From the NCBI GenBank assembly GCA_025617375.2, contig JAMYGW020000006.1:1431001-1495000 (forward strand): a stretch of DNA of 64,000 bases. Direction: 5' to 3'. Position numbers and translations under genes: made by a program. Below are positions 34,501 to 44,538 of the stretch, piece by piece. Source of the DNA: Acarospora socialis (taxonomy: Eukaryota > Ascomycota > Lecanoromycetes > Acarosporales > Acarosporaceae). The stretch's first letter is position 1. Each line of letters starts with the position of its first letter. A model generated the notes under the pieces. That model did not search any database. It saw nothing but the letters and a program-made list of their open reading frames with translations, and was not told where the DNA came from.

Positions 34501-36985
34501 CTCTGGCATCTTGCTCTTCAGGTACTCCAGAGCTTCCGGTACAGATATCCTAATTTCGTAAAGACTTTCCAAATATCGAGCGATTATTTGTTCGATAATT
34601 TGACTCAGCCAAACCGTATCCCACTTGTTGACCTTCAGTGCTTCCTGGAAGATTTCGTGCAAAATATGGCCATACACCTGAGGCTTGTTGGCATCATTAG
34701 TGGCTTTGACACGATCCTGGAGAACAGCACGCCGAGTACATGAAAAGGAGTCTGCAACCACGGTGGCTGATATGAGGTAGTCAGGGTGCAGAATGATCAT
34801 GTTTTGCGCATCATCGACCACACATTGACCGAAACGGTCAAAGTCTCCGATCAACTGGATAGTTGATCCAGGAGTACAAGGACTGTCGAACCAGGATTGA
34901 CGGAGCGTAATGGCTTTACTCAGGTTTACCTTATTCAGTGTCTCATCAAAAAGCAGGAGTACCTTTAATTGTCGGTCAGCGATAGACGGAAGGTATGTAT
35001 GGGTGGATTCATAAGACCTTTTCGGGACGCAATCGGCCTGTGTCCGTCTTGTAATGGCCCTCAGCAACCTTCATGATGATGTACCGCTTAATTGCTCGTT
35101 GCTCGTTGTCACTCTTAACTCTTCAGTAAGCTATATAGATGTAGCAAAGGAGCGAGTACATACAGGATTGTGCAAATGTGTACCTGTTTGTGGACCTTGC
35201 GTAGCAGTGAACTCAACAGCCAGTTGCTCAAAATCAATGTCATCGCCAAATTCATCATCTGACACGCCTCCGGCATTCCTAGATCGGTCACCAGGCATAT
35301 TATTTCCACTATCTTCCATAAGCACATCGCTAGCCGCAGCCTGGGGGAGCTCCCGATCCCTTGCGTGATCCTCGGTTCGTTGGCTTTCAGGTACAGCTTG
35401 GGTATCATACATCGCCACAACGTCTTCCAGATCAGCTGCGAATAAATCGTTGTCGTCGTCGAATCCATCAAACTCATCATGCCGGACATTAGAAATGAGA
35501 CTATTTGTAGTCGCCGATTTGTGTCCGTCTTCTTCCACTTGATGAAGCCCTAGAACGTCGTGGTCTCGCGGCCCATGTTCGGTATGCTCCATTGGCCTCC
35601 CAGCGTCCACGACGGTAGGTTCGGACTGCGGACGTAAGCTGCCTGTGATAGAATGAGTATCTGTAGGCTCTTCCACGCTAAGCAGTAAACCCAGATCTAT
35701 GTCATCGTCATCGTAATCGGAAGAAGTATCACCACCCTTAGGTGGCTGAGCTGAGATTCCGCGGGTTGCGTCGCAATCCAACGTGCCTGCCATAACGGTC
35801 TCATGCATGTGACAATCAGTCCCTCTACTGTTTGCCGATGAGCTTTTTCGTGGAGGTGATAGCGGTGGTACCATATTGTCTGCGCCTTCGGGAAAAGGCG
35901 AGGAACTTGACGGAGCTGGGCGACCCACCACACTTCGAGTTTTAAGAAAATTCTCTTGTATCTTCTCAACCAGCGAGCTCACTCTCGACATCCTTGGGTC
36001 GGCCTTTCTACTGCTCACATCTTCTGTCGGGATGCAGAATATATCGTCATCCTTGTCGCCCCTCAAGACACTATTGATCCTTCGCCTCTTGGATTTAGAT
36101 TTACCAAATTCAAACCCTCCGCTCAAAGATCTCCGTAGCCCGCTACCATCTTTCACTAGAAGGGCGTTCGTCAAATGTGAAGACGGCGACTCGACGAGAT
36201 GCGCAAAGGACGGAAGTGGTTGTCCATTCTGCGCTGAAAAATTGTCTACTCCAACTGCATATCTGTTCCAAAGGTCTGTTGCAGGGTCCGGCTGTGGTGT
36301 CTTGATGTTTTTCTGCGTGGAATCAAGGTCGACGTCCTTTTTGCTGACAAAGTGCGAGGAGACTTCCTTCTGTGACGACGATGCCGGTGACGAGCTCCGT
36401 GCTCTCTTATTTCCCCGACGAGGTGCAGGTGTAGCACTGGAGGTCAACTGATCTGAGCTGTGGGGCGAGTGGTTCCAGTAGACCCTTTCGTCGGGTGTCA
36501 CGTCGAGTCCAGCTCGGTTCATAGGATCCTCTGTGCTACCGATAAGATCCGCTAAAGGTAATCGACTGAGCGGTGTCTGCGGGCAATCTTTCCGGATTCT
36601 GGTAGAGCCATTCTGTGTAGATGGCTGAGCGGCACCCTCGACTACTACTCCCACAACAGAAGCACTAGTGTTCCCAGCAGACTGATTTTCTTTATCTGAG
36701 TTGTCTGGTCTGACCCCCTCTTCGACGCTCACTTTAGACTTCTGTGGATCATCCACGAAATGGAAGGCTTTGAGTTTAGATTTCGTTTCGGCTGAAGCGG
36801 CGATGGGAGGAGCAGCCATTGCTGGCTTGTATGATACACCGCCGTCGTTACCATTATTGTCAGGCGGCTTCTTCTTCTGCCAGTAGGGTCGAGGCTGTAG
36901 TACGAGACTTAGATCGAGGCCATTCGCAAGACAAGCCGCATACCTTGTTATCCTGATCGAAAAACGATTTCTGCCGAGTCGACAT
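31561..36985 (-). CDS. DNA2: DNA replication ATP-dependent helicase/nuclease DNA2
   Basis: Predicted exons 36985-36944, 36894-35184, 35118-35018, 34962-34459, 34410-34149 and 34094-31561; about 1717 residues, phases closing. A disordered N-terminus of about 580 residues is followed by the Dna2 region KRYIIMKVAEGHY. The RecB-type nuclease carries H in HEIFQEAL, D in KGNIDATVQV and the ExK motif PLEVKTGK, framed by Fe-S cluster cysteines (SCTRRAVL before it; CGKCYAKTSC after it, near 930-938). The superfamily 1 helicase has Walker A GMPGTGKTTT near 1220, DEASQ, NLEHQYRM, and VNVAFTRARTKL. Dna2 trims long Okazaki flaps and resects DNA ends with RPA. The Ser/Pro-rich C-terminal tail after the helicase looks disordered. 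It is divergent from the carrier gene; the upstream DNA carries four ACGCG motifs. Confidence 0.95.
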
Positions 36986-37622
36986 GAGACTTCACTCGAA
37001 CGATGAAGGGACGAAAACTTTGGGGTAGTGTTTCGTGCAAGCGAAGGGAACGCGCCGACGCGATGACGCGACGACGCGCTGAATCAACCGACTCACGTGA
37101 CTCTCGAAGCGTACTCCCTCCGAGTCGGGCACTTGAATCGTGGTAGAAATGCAGCGAAACTCAATTGGGAGCAATGTCTAGATGAAACAGATGCTCTTGA
37201 GCATGCAAGATGGGAGTGAGCTAAATCTCTTCAACCAAAAGTGCTCTCATCATCAAGGACCCGCCTCTAGGCAGTGAGGTGCATAACATCATGGTCAAAA
37301 ACACTTCAGGTGTTTAAGTATGATTGGAACACATGAGGCAATTCACATATATAATATACCAAGTTCCATTCATACGTGCCGCCGCATGTTTGTCATTGAT
37401 AGACAGAAGTGTCGCTGTCACGCTAGCCCGGAGCATCTTTCTCCGACTGCCGATTATTGATTATTATTGTGAAAAAGCAACCGCAGCTTCATCTTCTACC
37501 AATATAGTCTACGTTAAGATCTAGATCAAACCGTACGGAGTATAGCCGTTAGATCTTCAATTTTCGTACCGTCGAAAGTCGAGAACTAGACCGCTCTTTC
37601 ATATATCCCTTGTCCTGTGATC
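36986..37622. promoter_or_regulatory. Divergent promoter region, DNA2 / ODC
   Basis: 637 bases between outward-facing genes. The DNA2-proximal part contains an ACGCG array (37050-37078) and a CACGTG E-box at 37094-37099. The ODC-proximal part is AT-richer without a clear motif. Confidence 0.6.
37050..37078. promoter_or_regulatory. Four ACGCG (MCB-core) motifs at 8-base spacing
   Basis: ACGCG begins at 37050, 37058, 37066 and 37074, 65-93 bases upstream of the DNA2 start codon. ACGCG(T) is the core bound by the MBF (Mbp1/Swi6 or Res) G1/S regulator in ascomycetes, and DNA replication genes are classical targets. Binding here is inferred. Confidence 0.6.
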
Positions 37623-38746
37623 ATGGCACAAGACAGGCCGCTGCCTTTCATTTACCAGTTCGGGGCGGGAGCAGTAGCTGGAGTGTCTGAGGTACGGCTC
37701 TACTATCAAACTCTCGAAGCGACACTGACAGGACGTGCCATATCAGATCTTGGTGATGTACCAAGCCAAATACAGAAATGCGAGCAGATCTCTGGATTAA
37801 CGGATCCGATCAGGTACCCATTGGATGTCGTGAAAACCCGCGTGTAAGTCGCAAAGGCCTTATTAGACGCTTAAAGTGGCTGGTTGACCGGCGTGTAGTC
37901 AATTACAACAAGGCAAAGGGCTTGGTGAGGAAGGCTACAATGGCATGGTAGATTGCTTCAGGAAGATCATCAAGAATGAAGGATTCTCGCGGCTATATCG
38001 AGGCATCAGCGCACCGATCCTTATGGAGGCACCGAAAAGGTAAAACGTCTGGCCCCGTCGTACTCTGACATGCCATTGATGACTATCATCACAGAGCGAC
38101 CAAGTTTGCCGCAAACGACGCCTGGGGTAAATTCTACCGCGACCTCTTCTCAATGAACAAGATGAATCAACAACTATCCGTCCTAACCGGTGCCACGGCC
38201 GGTGCTACCGAAGCTTTCGTCGTGGTTCCTTTCGAGCTGGTAAAGATCCGTCTTCAGGACCGCGCGTCAGCAGGGAAGTACAACGGCATGGTCGACTGTG
38301 TTGTCAAGATCATGAAGGCGGAGGGGCCCTTGGCGTTATACAATGGTCTCGAAAGTACACTATGGCGACACATCCTTTGGAATGCAGGATACTTTGGCTG
38401 CATCTTTCAGGTCCGAGAGCTTATACCGAAGGCGGATACCAAGCGCGGGCAGATGGTGAACGATCTCGTCGCCGGAGCCACCGGCGGAACCGTTGGTACG
38501 ATCTTGAACACGCCTATGGATGTGGTGAAATCGAGAATACAGAACTCGCCCAAGATTGCTGGGAGCGTACCGAAATATAACTGGGCATGGCCAGCTGTGG
38601 GCACCGTGATGAAAGAGGAAGGTTTTGCAGCGCTTTACAAAGGATTCCTGCCCAAAGTACTGAGGTTAGGTCCTGGTGGTGGTATCCTGTTGGTTGTTTT
38701 CACGGGGGTGATGGATTTCTTCAAGAAGATGAGAGGAGACATATAA
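37623..38746 (+). CDS. Mitochondrial 2-oxodicarboxylate carrier
   Basis: Predicted exons 37623-37691, 37747-37757 (11 bases), 37814-37843 (30 bases), 37899-38039 and 38095-38746; about 300 residues. Three carrier repeats are visible, each with a signature: YPLDVVKTRVQLQQG, VPFELVKIRLQDR and TPMDVVKSRIQ. The protein matches the Odc1/Odc2 group, including FIYQFGAGAVAGVSEILVMYPLD and ISAPILMEAPKRATKFAAND. Such carriers exchange 2-oxoadipate and 2-oxoglutarate across the inner membrane, linked to lysine metabolism. The 11-base exon encodes ILVM across its borders and is required: skipping it would break the frame and the first signature. All four introns are 55-56 bases long. The gene is divergent from DNA2. 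Confidence 0.92.
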
Positions 38747-39112
38747 GCCGTGGCAGTGCGGGAGCTTAAGAAACATGCATGATTCAAAGTCTTAGTATTC
38801 AAACATGGGCGATTATAATCTGTACATATGGCGGGATTTATTCCTATAGATCGGCAAGATACCAATTGGATATGTGTACCAAACCAGTTGACTAGATCTG
38901 AAGTCGGCTGCTCATATGGAGTCCGGCTGCGCAAGCCTTCATTGGGAAGAGCAGTTGCGCTTCCTATTGTGGCGCCAGGGGCGGCGCTTAAGATCTACCA
39001 AGCTCCTCCGCAATCATGCAGTATACCGATGGTCTTGCTCAGCGGCAGACCAGGCTGGCAGGAACAGCTGTTCGGTACAAGTTGTACAGAGGTAGTACCA
39101 CAACTGACAGCC
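38747..39112. other. Short intergenic region between convergent genes
   Basis: 366 bases with 3' ends of the carrier and ankyrin genes. Nothing else seen. Confidence 0.5.
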
Positions 39113-39796
39113 TCAGACAAGACGCCGCCTAACATCCCTCTCTTGCCCTCCGGCACCCACCCCCCGCACGGCATCAGTAATCAGTTCTCTCAATTCCCTC
39201 TGTCCCTCCTCGCCCTGGAAATCTTCCCTCGACGCCAACTCCTCGATCCGTCTCCTGAACTCCGGATCTGCCTCCTCACCATCTGGTGTCTGCTCAGCCA
39301 TTGTACCCACATTGACCGTTACATTCGGCGGTAAAGGTGGTGGCGGAAGCACGCCATTCGCAGCACCCTCAGTTGAAACGGACGCAGTCGAAGCTACCTC
39401 GCTTCTAGAGGATGGGTTCCGAATGCGGGTTTCTCGCAGATACGCCGCCACTGTGGGGAACTCTCCCTCTCCTTCAACCTTCTCCTCGGCCGTCATGCCC
39501 TCCGCGTTTCGCACAGATGCGTCCGCGTGTAGTTCCTCCACCAGGCATTGCGCTGCTTCGACGGTCTCGACGACGAAGAGAGGCGTCTCTCCGTCCTCGT
39601 CTTTGATATTCACATCGGCGTGAAACTCTTGTACCAGCTTGCGGAGTAAGTCGAGGTGTTGGTAGGAGACTGCGGCGTGGAGGAGGGAGTAGCCGTGAGC
39701 ATCCTGCGAGGAGGCGAGGGAGGGGTCGGCACGGAGGAGGGGTAGGAGCGACGCGGAGTTGTCGGCGGCGAGGAGAAAGATGTTTGGTTGTGTCAT
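39113..39796 (-). CDS. Ankyrin-repeat protein
   Basis: Single-exon gene of 227 residues. The N-terminal half holds about three ankyrin repeats: IFLLAADNSASLLPLLRADP, then DAHGYSLLHAAVSYQHLDLLRKLV, then DEDGETPLFVVETVEAAQCLVEE with a final NAEGMTAEEKV. A Pro-rich linker (LPPPPLPPNV) follows, and the C-terminus is acidic and helical (GEEADPEFRRRIEELASREDF). No signal peptide. Small solitary ankyrin proteins of this layout are widespread in ascomycetes. Yeast Yar1, a chaperone for a ribosomal protein, has a similar architecture, but I cannot show orthology. It is divergent from the tRNA ligase gene across 530 bases. Confidence 0.85.
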   Translation of the reverse strand: MTQPNIFLLAADNSASLLPLLRADPSLASSQDAHGYSLLHAAVSYQHLDLLRKLVQEFHADVNIKDEDGETPLFVVETVEAAQCLVEELHADASVRNAEGMTAEEKVEGEGEFPTVAAYLRETRIRNPSSRSEVASTASVSTEGAANGVLPPPPLPPNVTVNVGTMAEQTPDGEEADPEFRRRIEELASREDFQGEEGQRELRELITDAVRGVGAGGQERDVRRRLV

Positions 39797-40326
39797 ATTT
39801 ACAGACTGATGGCTCTCGCTGAGAGATACTTATTACCTATATAAGTTCTTTCTTCAACCGTGAAGCCTGGAAGAACGCTTGTGGCTGTGGTTGAGCTTTC
39901 GTTCCATGGGAGCGATTCGCACCTCCGAAACTTTCTTTCCGTATATTTTCAATATTTATAGAATACTGTAAACTGAATTGGTATTAGAAGAAAGATGTTA
40001 GGCAAAGTCCATAGTCATTTTTATATCATAGCTGCAGGGCAATAAGTTGATGCGTTCATGGTGCTCGCCGCAATTATAGATTTGCGCATTCTGATCCAAA
40101 GTAGGAAGAGAAGACCTCGGCGATGACTCAAGCGCCAAACAAAAATTCCAGAACAGTATATTGTGATACGGCCATCACCCCCGATGAACTCTTCTGGTCA
40201 TGGCAATGTATGGGTAGGTTGATGAGTCTTGAAGCATAAAGCTTTGCACATACAGCTGCATTCCCCCGACCACCTTCACCGAATTATCGAGATAGAAAGT
40301 TTAACTCAATACCTTAGCTTAGAGGC
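39797..40326. promoter_or_regulatory. Divergent upstream region, ankyrin gene / tRNA ligase
   Basis: 530 bases, AT-rich in the middle, between two outward-facing genes. No specific motif recognised. Confidence 0.45.
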
Positions 40327-43320
40327 ATGAGAATCCTGTCATGGCTTCATAGGGCTGGCACAGGGCTGAGAACAACGTCAAACTTGCTCGATATTAGTGG
40401 AGCGCGACTTCTATGGGTCCAAAAAGCTGAACTGAGTCACCAACTCATCTCAGAGTCACAGTCATTGACACTGCCGAGGACGGCACAGCTACAACACTCT
40501 GCAACAGCTACAAATAGAAGGCTGACCCTTCGAACCTTGGGAAGCTCGTTATCTGGCTCTCTAAACACAGTGGTCTCTCTAAGACCTGACATCGTCGACC
40601 GCAGATCTATTCGCTACTTTGCAACTACAAAACAGTTGAGCACCGAAAAAGATATCAGAAATATGGCTGAAGAGAACAATCCTCCATATGCCCCGCAGGA
40701 TGTCCAGGAAGTTGCCGCGCTCATCCGCGCGTTAGAAGCAAACACAGGCAAAAACAAGCAGGGCAAGAAAGCGTTTTCGTGCAAGAAGTCCACCTTCTCT
40801 GTAGCTGGCACCGACGGTATCACCGTTGATTCCTGGAGATTCCAGGATTGGGACTATAAGCGACGAGACCTTCCGACGTACGCCCGTGGCTTGTTCACCA
40901 CGCGTACGAAGCATGGCACGCCTGAGATTGTCGTGAGAGGATACGACAAGTTCTTCAACGTAGGAGAGGTGCACGAAACGAAGTGGGAGAATGTCGTGCA
41001 TCGGACCCAAGGTCCCTACGAGTTGAGCGTCAAGGAGAATGGCTGCATCATCTTCATCTCTGGCCTGGAGGACGGCACATTGTTGGTGTGTAGCAAGCAC
41101 TCGACCGGCGCCAGACAGGATGCAGATGTCAGCCATGCTGTTGCCGGAGAACGCTGGGTCGAGAAACATTTGGCCGCAGTGGGGAAAACAACAAAAGACC
41201 TGGCTCGAGAGTTAAGGAGAAGGAACGTGACGGCCGTGGCAGAGCTATGTGATGATAGTTTCGAGGAACATGTGCTTGCCTACGATCCAACCACGGCAGG
41301 CTTGTACCTTCACGGCATGAATCTCAATCTACCGGAGTTTGCTACATACCCTGGGCCTCTAGTGCACAAGTTCGCCGACGAGTGGGGGTTCAAAAAGGCA
41401 GAGTTCCTCATGAAGGATGACATCAATGCTGTGAAGATTTTCCTCGATGGTTGCGCCGAGACTGGGTCATGGAACGGTAGGGACACCGAAGGATTTGTCA
41501 TACGGTGTCAAGCCAAAGCAGGGAGTGGTAACTCGGGATTCCATGATTGGTTCTTCAAGTACAAGTTCGAGGAGCCTTACCTGATGTACCGGCAGTGGCG
41601 GGAGGCTACCAAAGCTGTAATAGCAGGGAAGGCACCTCGATACAAAAAGCATAAGCAGATCACCGAAGAGTACTTGCTATACGCAAGAAGGCAGCTGGCA
41701 CAGAATCCAGGTCTGGGAAAGGCATACAACGCAAATCATGGCATCATCTCGATGAGAGATGGATTCTTGAAACACAAGGGTGTGACAGGGGCGGACGTGA
41801 TACGACAAGAACACGCTGATGGTGGCTTACAATCCAACGAAGTGACGCGCAATGTCGTCCTCGTCCCTGTGGCTTCTATAGGCTGCGGCAAGACTACCGT
41901 CGCCGTTGCTCTGGTCAAGCTGTTTAAATGGGGTCATGTACAGAATGACAATATCATTGGAAAGAATAATCGACCTCTTCAGTTTGCCACCCAAGTGTGC
42001 AACTCTCTCGCCACGTATCCCGTCATGATCGCGGACCGGAACAACCACCAGAAGCGCGAGCGGAAGCAGATCATGGAGGACGTTCAGAAGATCATACCGA
42101 ATGCCCACTTCGTGGCCTTACACTATGTACACGACCCAAAAGACAAGATGCTACCTAACATCCGTAAAGTGACCAGAGACAGAGTATTGTCGCGTGGGGA
42201 CAATCACCAGACAATCCAAGCCGGCTCCAAGTCACAACAAGAAATCATCGGTATCATGGAAGGCTTCCTGAACCGTTTCGAACCGGTCGATCCACACAGC
42301 AGCCCCGACGACCTCTTCGACGAAGTCATCAACCTCGACGTCGCCGCCTCCTCCCGCGACAATCTCGAAACAATTGTGTCAGCTCTCCACACCGCCTACC
42401 CGAAACTCTTCGCCGACATGCCCACCGCCTCCGAGCTGGATGACGCCATCGCCGCCGCGCTGACAGACTACGCGCCAGACATCAAACATGACCTCAGCTT
42501 CTCCTCGAAAAACAAGAGCAAAAGCAAAAACCAAAACGCCACCACACACTCGAACGCCCAAACATCAGCATCAGCACACTCATCCTTTCAAACCCCACTC
42601 AAACCCCTCAAGATCGACTACTTCGCCATCCACCTCCCCGCCCCCGAAGTCCTCGCCACCCTCTCCAAAACCTTCGACCCCCTCGACCCGCACACCGCCC
42701 GCTTCTACCGCCAACTCCAACACTCCCGCCGCGTGCAGCCCGCCTTCCACGTGACGCTCATCCACCGCGCCAACTCCGCCCAGCACGCGGAACTGTGGAA
42801 ACGCTACACCGACCTCCACGACACCGCACTCGAAACACATACCGCCAACAACAACAACAACAGCAAGACCGACAACGACAACCCTCAACCGACGTCCAAC
42901 GCCGACGCTCCCGCTCCCGCTCCCGCCACCACTCACCACGACGGAACCCAACGCCAGAGCCAGGGCCCCCTCCTCGGCCACGCAACCGTGCAGCTCGAGC
43001 GGCTCGTCTGGGACGAGCGCATCATGTGCATCGTCGCGCGCATCCTGCCTTCTCCACGGCCCTCCTCCTCCCAGTCTCCCCCTTCCACGACGACGACGAC
43101 GACGACGGAGGACTGGCAGACGACGAACGAGATCGCGCACGTCACGGTCGGGACGAGGGATGCGAGCGTCAAGCCGAAGGAGAGTAATGCGCTGTTGGAA
43201 CGCTGGCTGCGGGAGGGGAGTGCGAAAGGGGATGGGAAGGAGGAGAATGCGATCGGCGAGGTGAGCGTGCAGGGGCACGTTACTGTGAGCGGGGAGGTTA
43301 GGGGCGTGGGAAGTCGGTGA
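40327..43320 (+). CDS. TRL1: Fungal tRNA ligase (three-domain Trl1)
   Basis: Single exon, 997 codons from the first ATG (40327); an internal in-frame ATG at 40663 (MAEENNPPYAP) would give 885 residues, the usual size. The ligase domain has nucleotidyl lysine 236 in VKENGCIIF; the kinase domain has a P-loop GCGKTT at about 519-524; the cyclic phosphodiesterase has 2H motifs HVTLIHR at 808 and HVTVGT at 938. The enzyme heals and seals tRNA exon halves after intron removal and joins HAC1-type mRNA in the unfolded protein response. The phosphodiesterase domain contains low-complexity inserts (Asn, Pro/Ala and a run of Thr from a CGA/ACG repeat). The first 112 residues are not part of the usual enzyme and look like a mitochondrial presequence. 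Confidence 0.95.
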   Translation: MRILSWLHRAGTGLRTTSNLLDISGARLLWVQKAELSHQLISESQSLTLPRTAQLQHSATATNRRLTLRTLGSSLSGSLNTVVSLRPDIVDRRSIRYFATTKQLSTEKDIRNMAEENNPPYAPQDVQEVAALIRALEANTGKNKQGKKAFSCKKSTFSVAGTDGITVDSWRFQDWDYKRRDLPTYARGLFTTRTKHGTPEIVVRGYDKFFNVGEVHETKWENVVHRTQGPYELSVKENGCIIFISGLEDGTLLVCSKHSTGARQDADVSHAVAGERWVEKHLAAVGKTTKDLARELRRRNVTAVAELCDDSFEEHVLAYDPTTAGLYLHGMNLNLPEFATYPGPLVHKFADEWGFKKAEFLMKDDINAVKIFLDGCAETGSWNGRDTEGFVIRCQAKAGSGNSGFHDWFFKYKFEEPYLMYRQWREATKAVIAGKAPRYKKHKQITEEYLLYARRQLAQNPGLGKAYNANHGIISMRDGFLKHKGVTGADVIRQEHADGGLQSNEVTRNVVLVPVASIGCGKTTVAVALVKLFKWGHVQNDNIIGKNNRPLQFATQVCNSLATYPVMIADRNNHQKRERKQIMEDVQKIIPNAHFVALHYVHDPKDKMLPNIRKVTRDRVLSRGDNHQTIQAGSKSQQEIIGIMEGFLNRFEPVDPHSSPDDLFDEVINLDVAASSRDNLETIVSALHTAYPKLFADMPTASELDDAIAAALTDYAPDIKHDLSFSSKNKSKSKNQNATTHSNAQTSASAHSSFQTPLKPLKIDYFAIHLPAPEVLATLSKTFDPLDPHTARFYRQLQHSRRVQPAFHVTLIHRANSAQHAELWKRYTDLHDTALETHTANNNNNSKTDNDNPQPTSNADAPAPAPATTHHDGTQRQSQGPLLGHATVQLERLVWDERIMCIVARILPSPRPSSSQSPPSTTTTTTTEDWQTTNEIAHVTVGTRDASVKPKESNALLERWLREGSAKGDGKEENAIGEVSVQGHVTVSGEVRGVGSR

Positions 43321-43642
43321 GTAGGCTGTTCGGGAGATGGAAGGGTTAGAAGGACGGAGGGCGGCGTGTGGGCGTGAAGGCGGAGGAGAAGGAGAAGGCG
43401 ATTGGTGGGGGGCGTATAGCAGTGGATAGCCTGGCTTGCGTTGAGAAAACAAAAAAGAGTAGATTGGCGCCTTCGGTGGCTCGATCTTGGTGTTTTCTGG
43501 GCCATGTGCTTTGCTTTGCTGTGCGTTGCTGTGCTGTGCTGTGCTTTGCTTTTACAACGGTACTAGTATCACGCCGTTATTTTGTGGCGCGATGGTAATG
43601 GCGATGGCGACGGCGACGGGACATGAGAAGAGGAGAGACGGC

Positions 43643-43661
43643 TACGATACGATACGATACG
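43643..43661. repeat. TACGA pentanucleotide repeat
   Basis: About four consecutive TACGA units in the non-coding stretch after the tRNA ligase. Confidence 0.8.
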
Positions 43662-43906
43662 ATTCCATAGAGGAGCAATCGTCATCACCTACTCATCCGT
43701 CGCTGCATAGACTATGTAGACCTGCACAGTACGTGTTATAGTTAGCGCTCCCCTACCTTTTCCACCCCGATAAGAAATCCAGCCCTCCTCACCCCACTCG
43801 GCCTCGATGCCGTGAACGAACGGTCCGGTCCGCCGTTCCGATTTGCGCGAGAAAGCGTTCGTAACACATGGATGGTGGCAGAGAAAGGCACGTCTGCAAG
43901 GTAGCT

Positions 43907-43958
43907 TGCTTGTAGAGGGGCATTTGTAGGAAGGTGCTTGTAGAAAGGTGCTTGTAGA
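43907..43958. repeat. Short tandem repeat, 14-16-base unit
   Basis: Three to four imperfect copies of a unit close to CTTGTAGAAAGGTG. Confidence 0.65.
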
Positions 43959-44031
43959 TGTTCGAAGGCGCACCTTGGGAGGGAGGGGGAGAGAGAGAAA
44001 GGGTCCGGGACGAGGGGAGCTCGTGGCGGGG

Positions 44032-44073
44032 TTCTTCTTCTTTCTTCTTTCTTTCTTCTTCTTCTTCTTCTTC
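44032..44073. repeat. TTC microsatellite
   Basis: Imperfect TTC/TTTC tract that creates long acidic or Ser/Phe-rich open frames on both strands; non-coding by context. Confidence 0.85.
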
Positions 44074-44538
44074 GTCGTTGTCGTCGTTGGGATCGGGAGG
44101 GGAAGGGAGCGGGGGTGTGCGACGGATTAGACGGAGAGATAGATGGATGGATGAACGGCTGGATACGGTGCTGTGAGCGAGGGAGGGAGAGAGAGAGAGA
44201 GACGGAGGGAAGATGGGATATTCGTCGTAGCTGGGAAAGGCGGTTGTACGTAGAGGCAAGGAGAGCGAGGGAGGAAGGATGGAGAAGAATACACGATCGC
44301 ATGATGAACTTCACAAGTGTCCTTTGTACCCATCCTCCTCGCCGTTGCTTCAAGCATGAACGAGGACTCTACAGACTCCGTTGCACGTCGTCGTCTCGAA
44401 CTCGATCGTGATTACATTCATCATCACGAACACGATCACGATCATAGTCACAAGTAGGTCGAAGTCAAATTCTGACAAAACTTTGTATTGTATTGGTTTC
44501 TGCTCGGAACGGATCACGATTCTTGTTGGTGATGATAG

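Larger units (their letters stand above)
43321..44538. other. Intergenic region rich in simple repeats, 1.2 kb
   Basis: Between the convergent tRNA ligase and SFT2 genes. It holds TACGA repeats (43643-43661), imperfect 14-16-base units around CTTGTAGAAAGGTG (43907-43958), a TTC tract (44032-44073) and a short GA run near 44187-44202. Long open frames here arise from low complexity and are not called. Confidence 0.6.

Noticed and set aside
42580-43505. Minus-strand frames of up to 290 codons over the end of the tRNA ligase
   Set aside because: The plus-strand frame contains both 2H phosphoesterase motifs; the opposite frames are low-complexity shadows.
43742-44353. Minus-strand Ser/Arg-rich frame of about 200 codons after the tRNA ligase
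   Set aside because: It is generated by TTC, GA and other simple repeats and has no protein-like domain.
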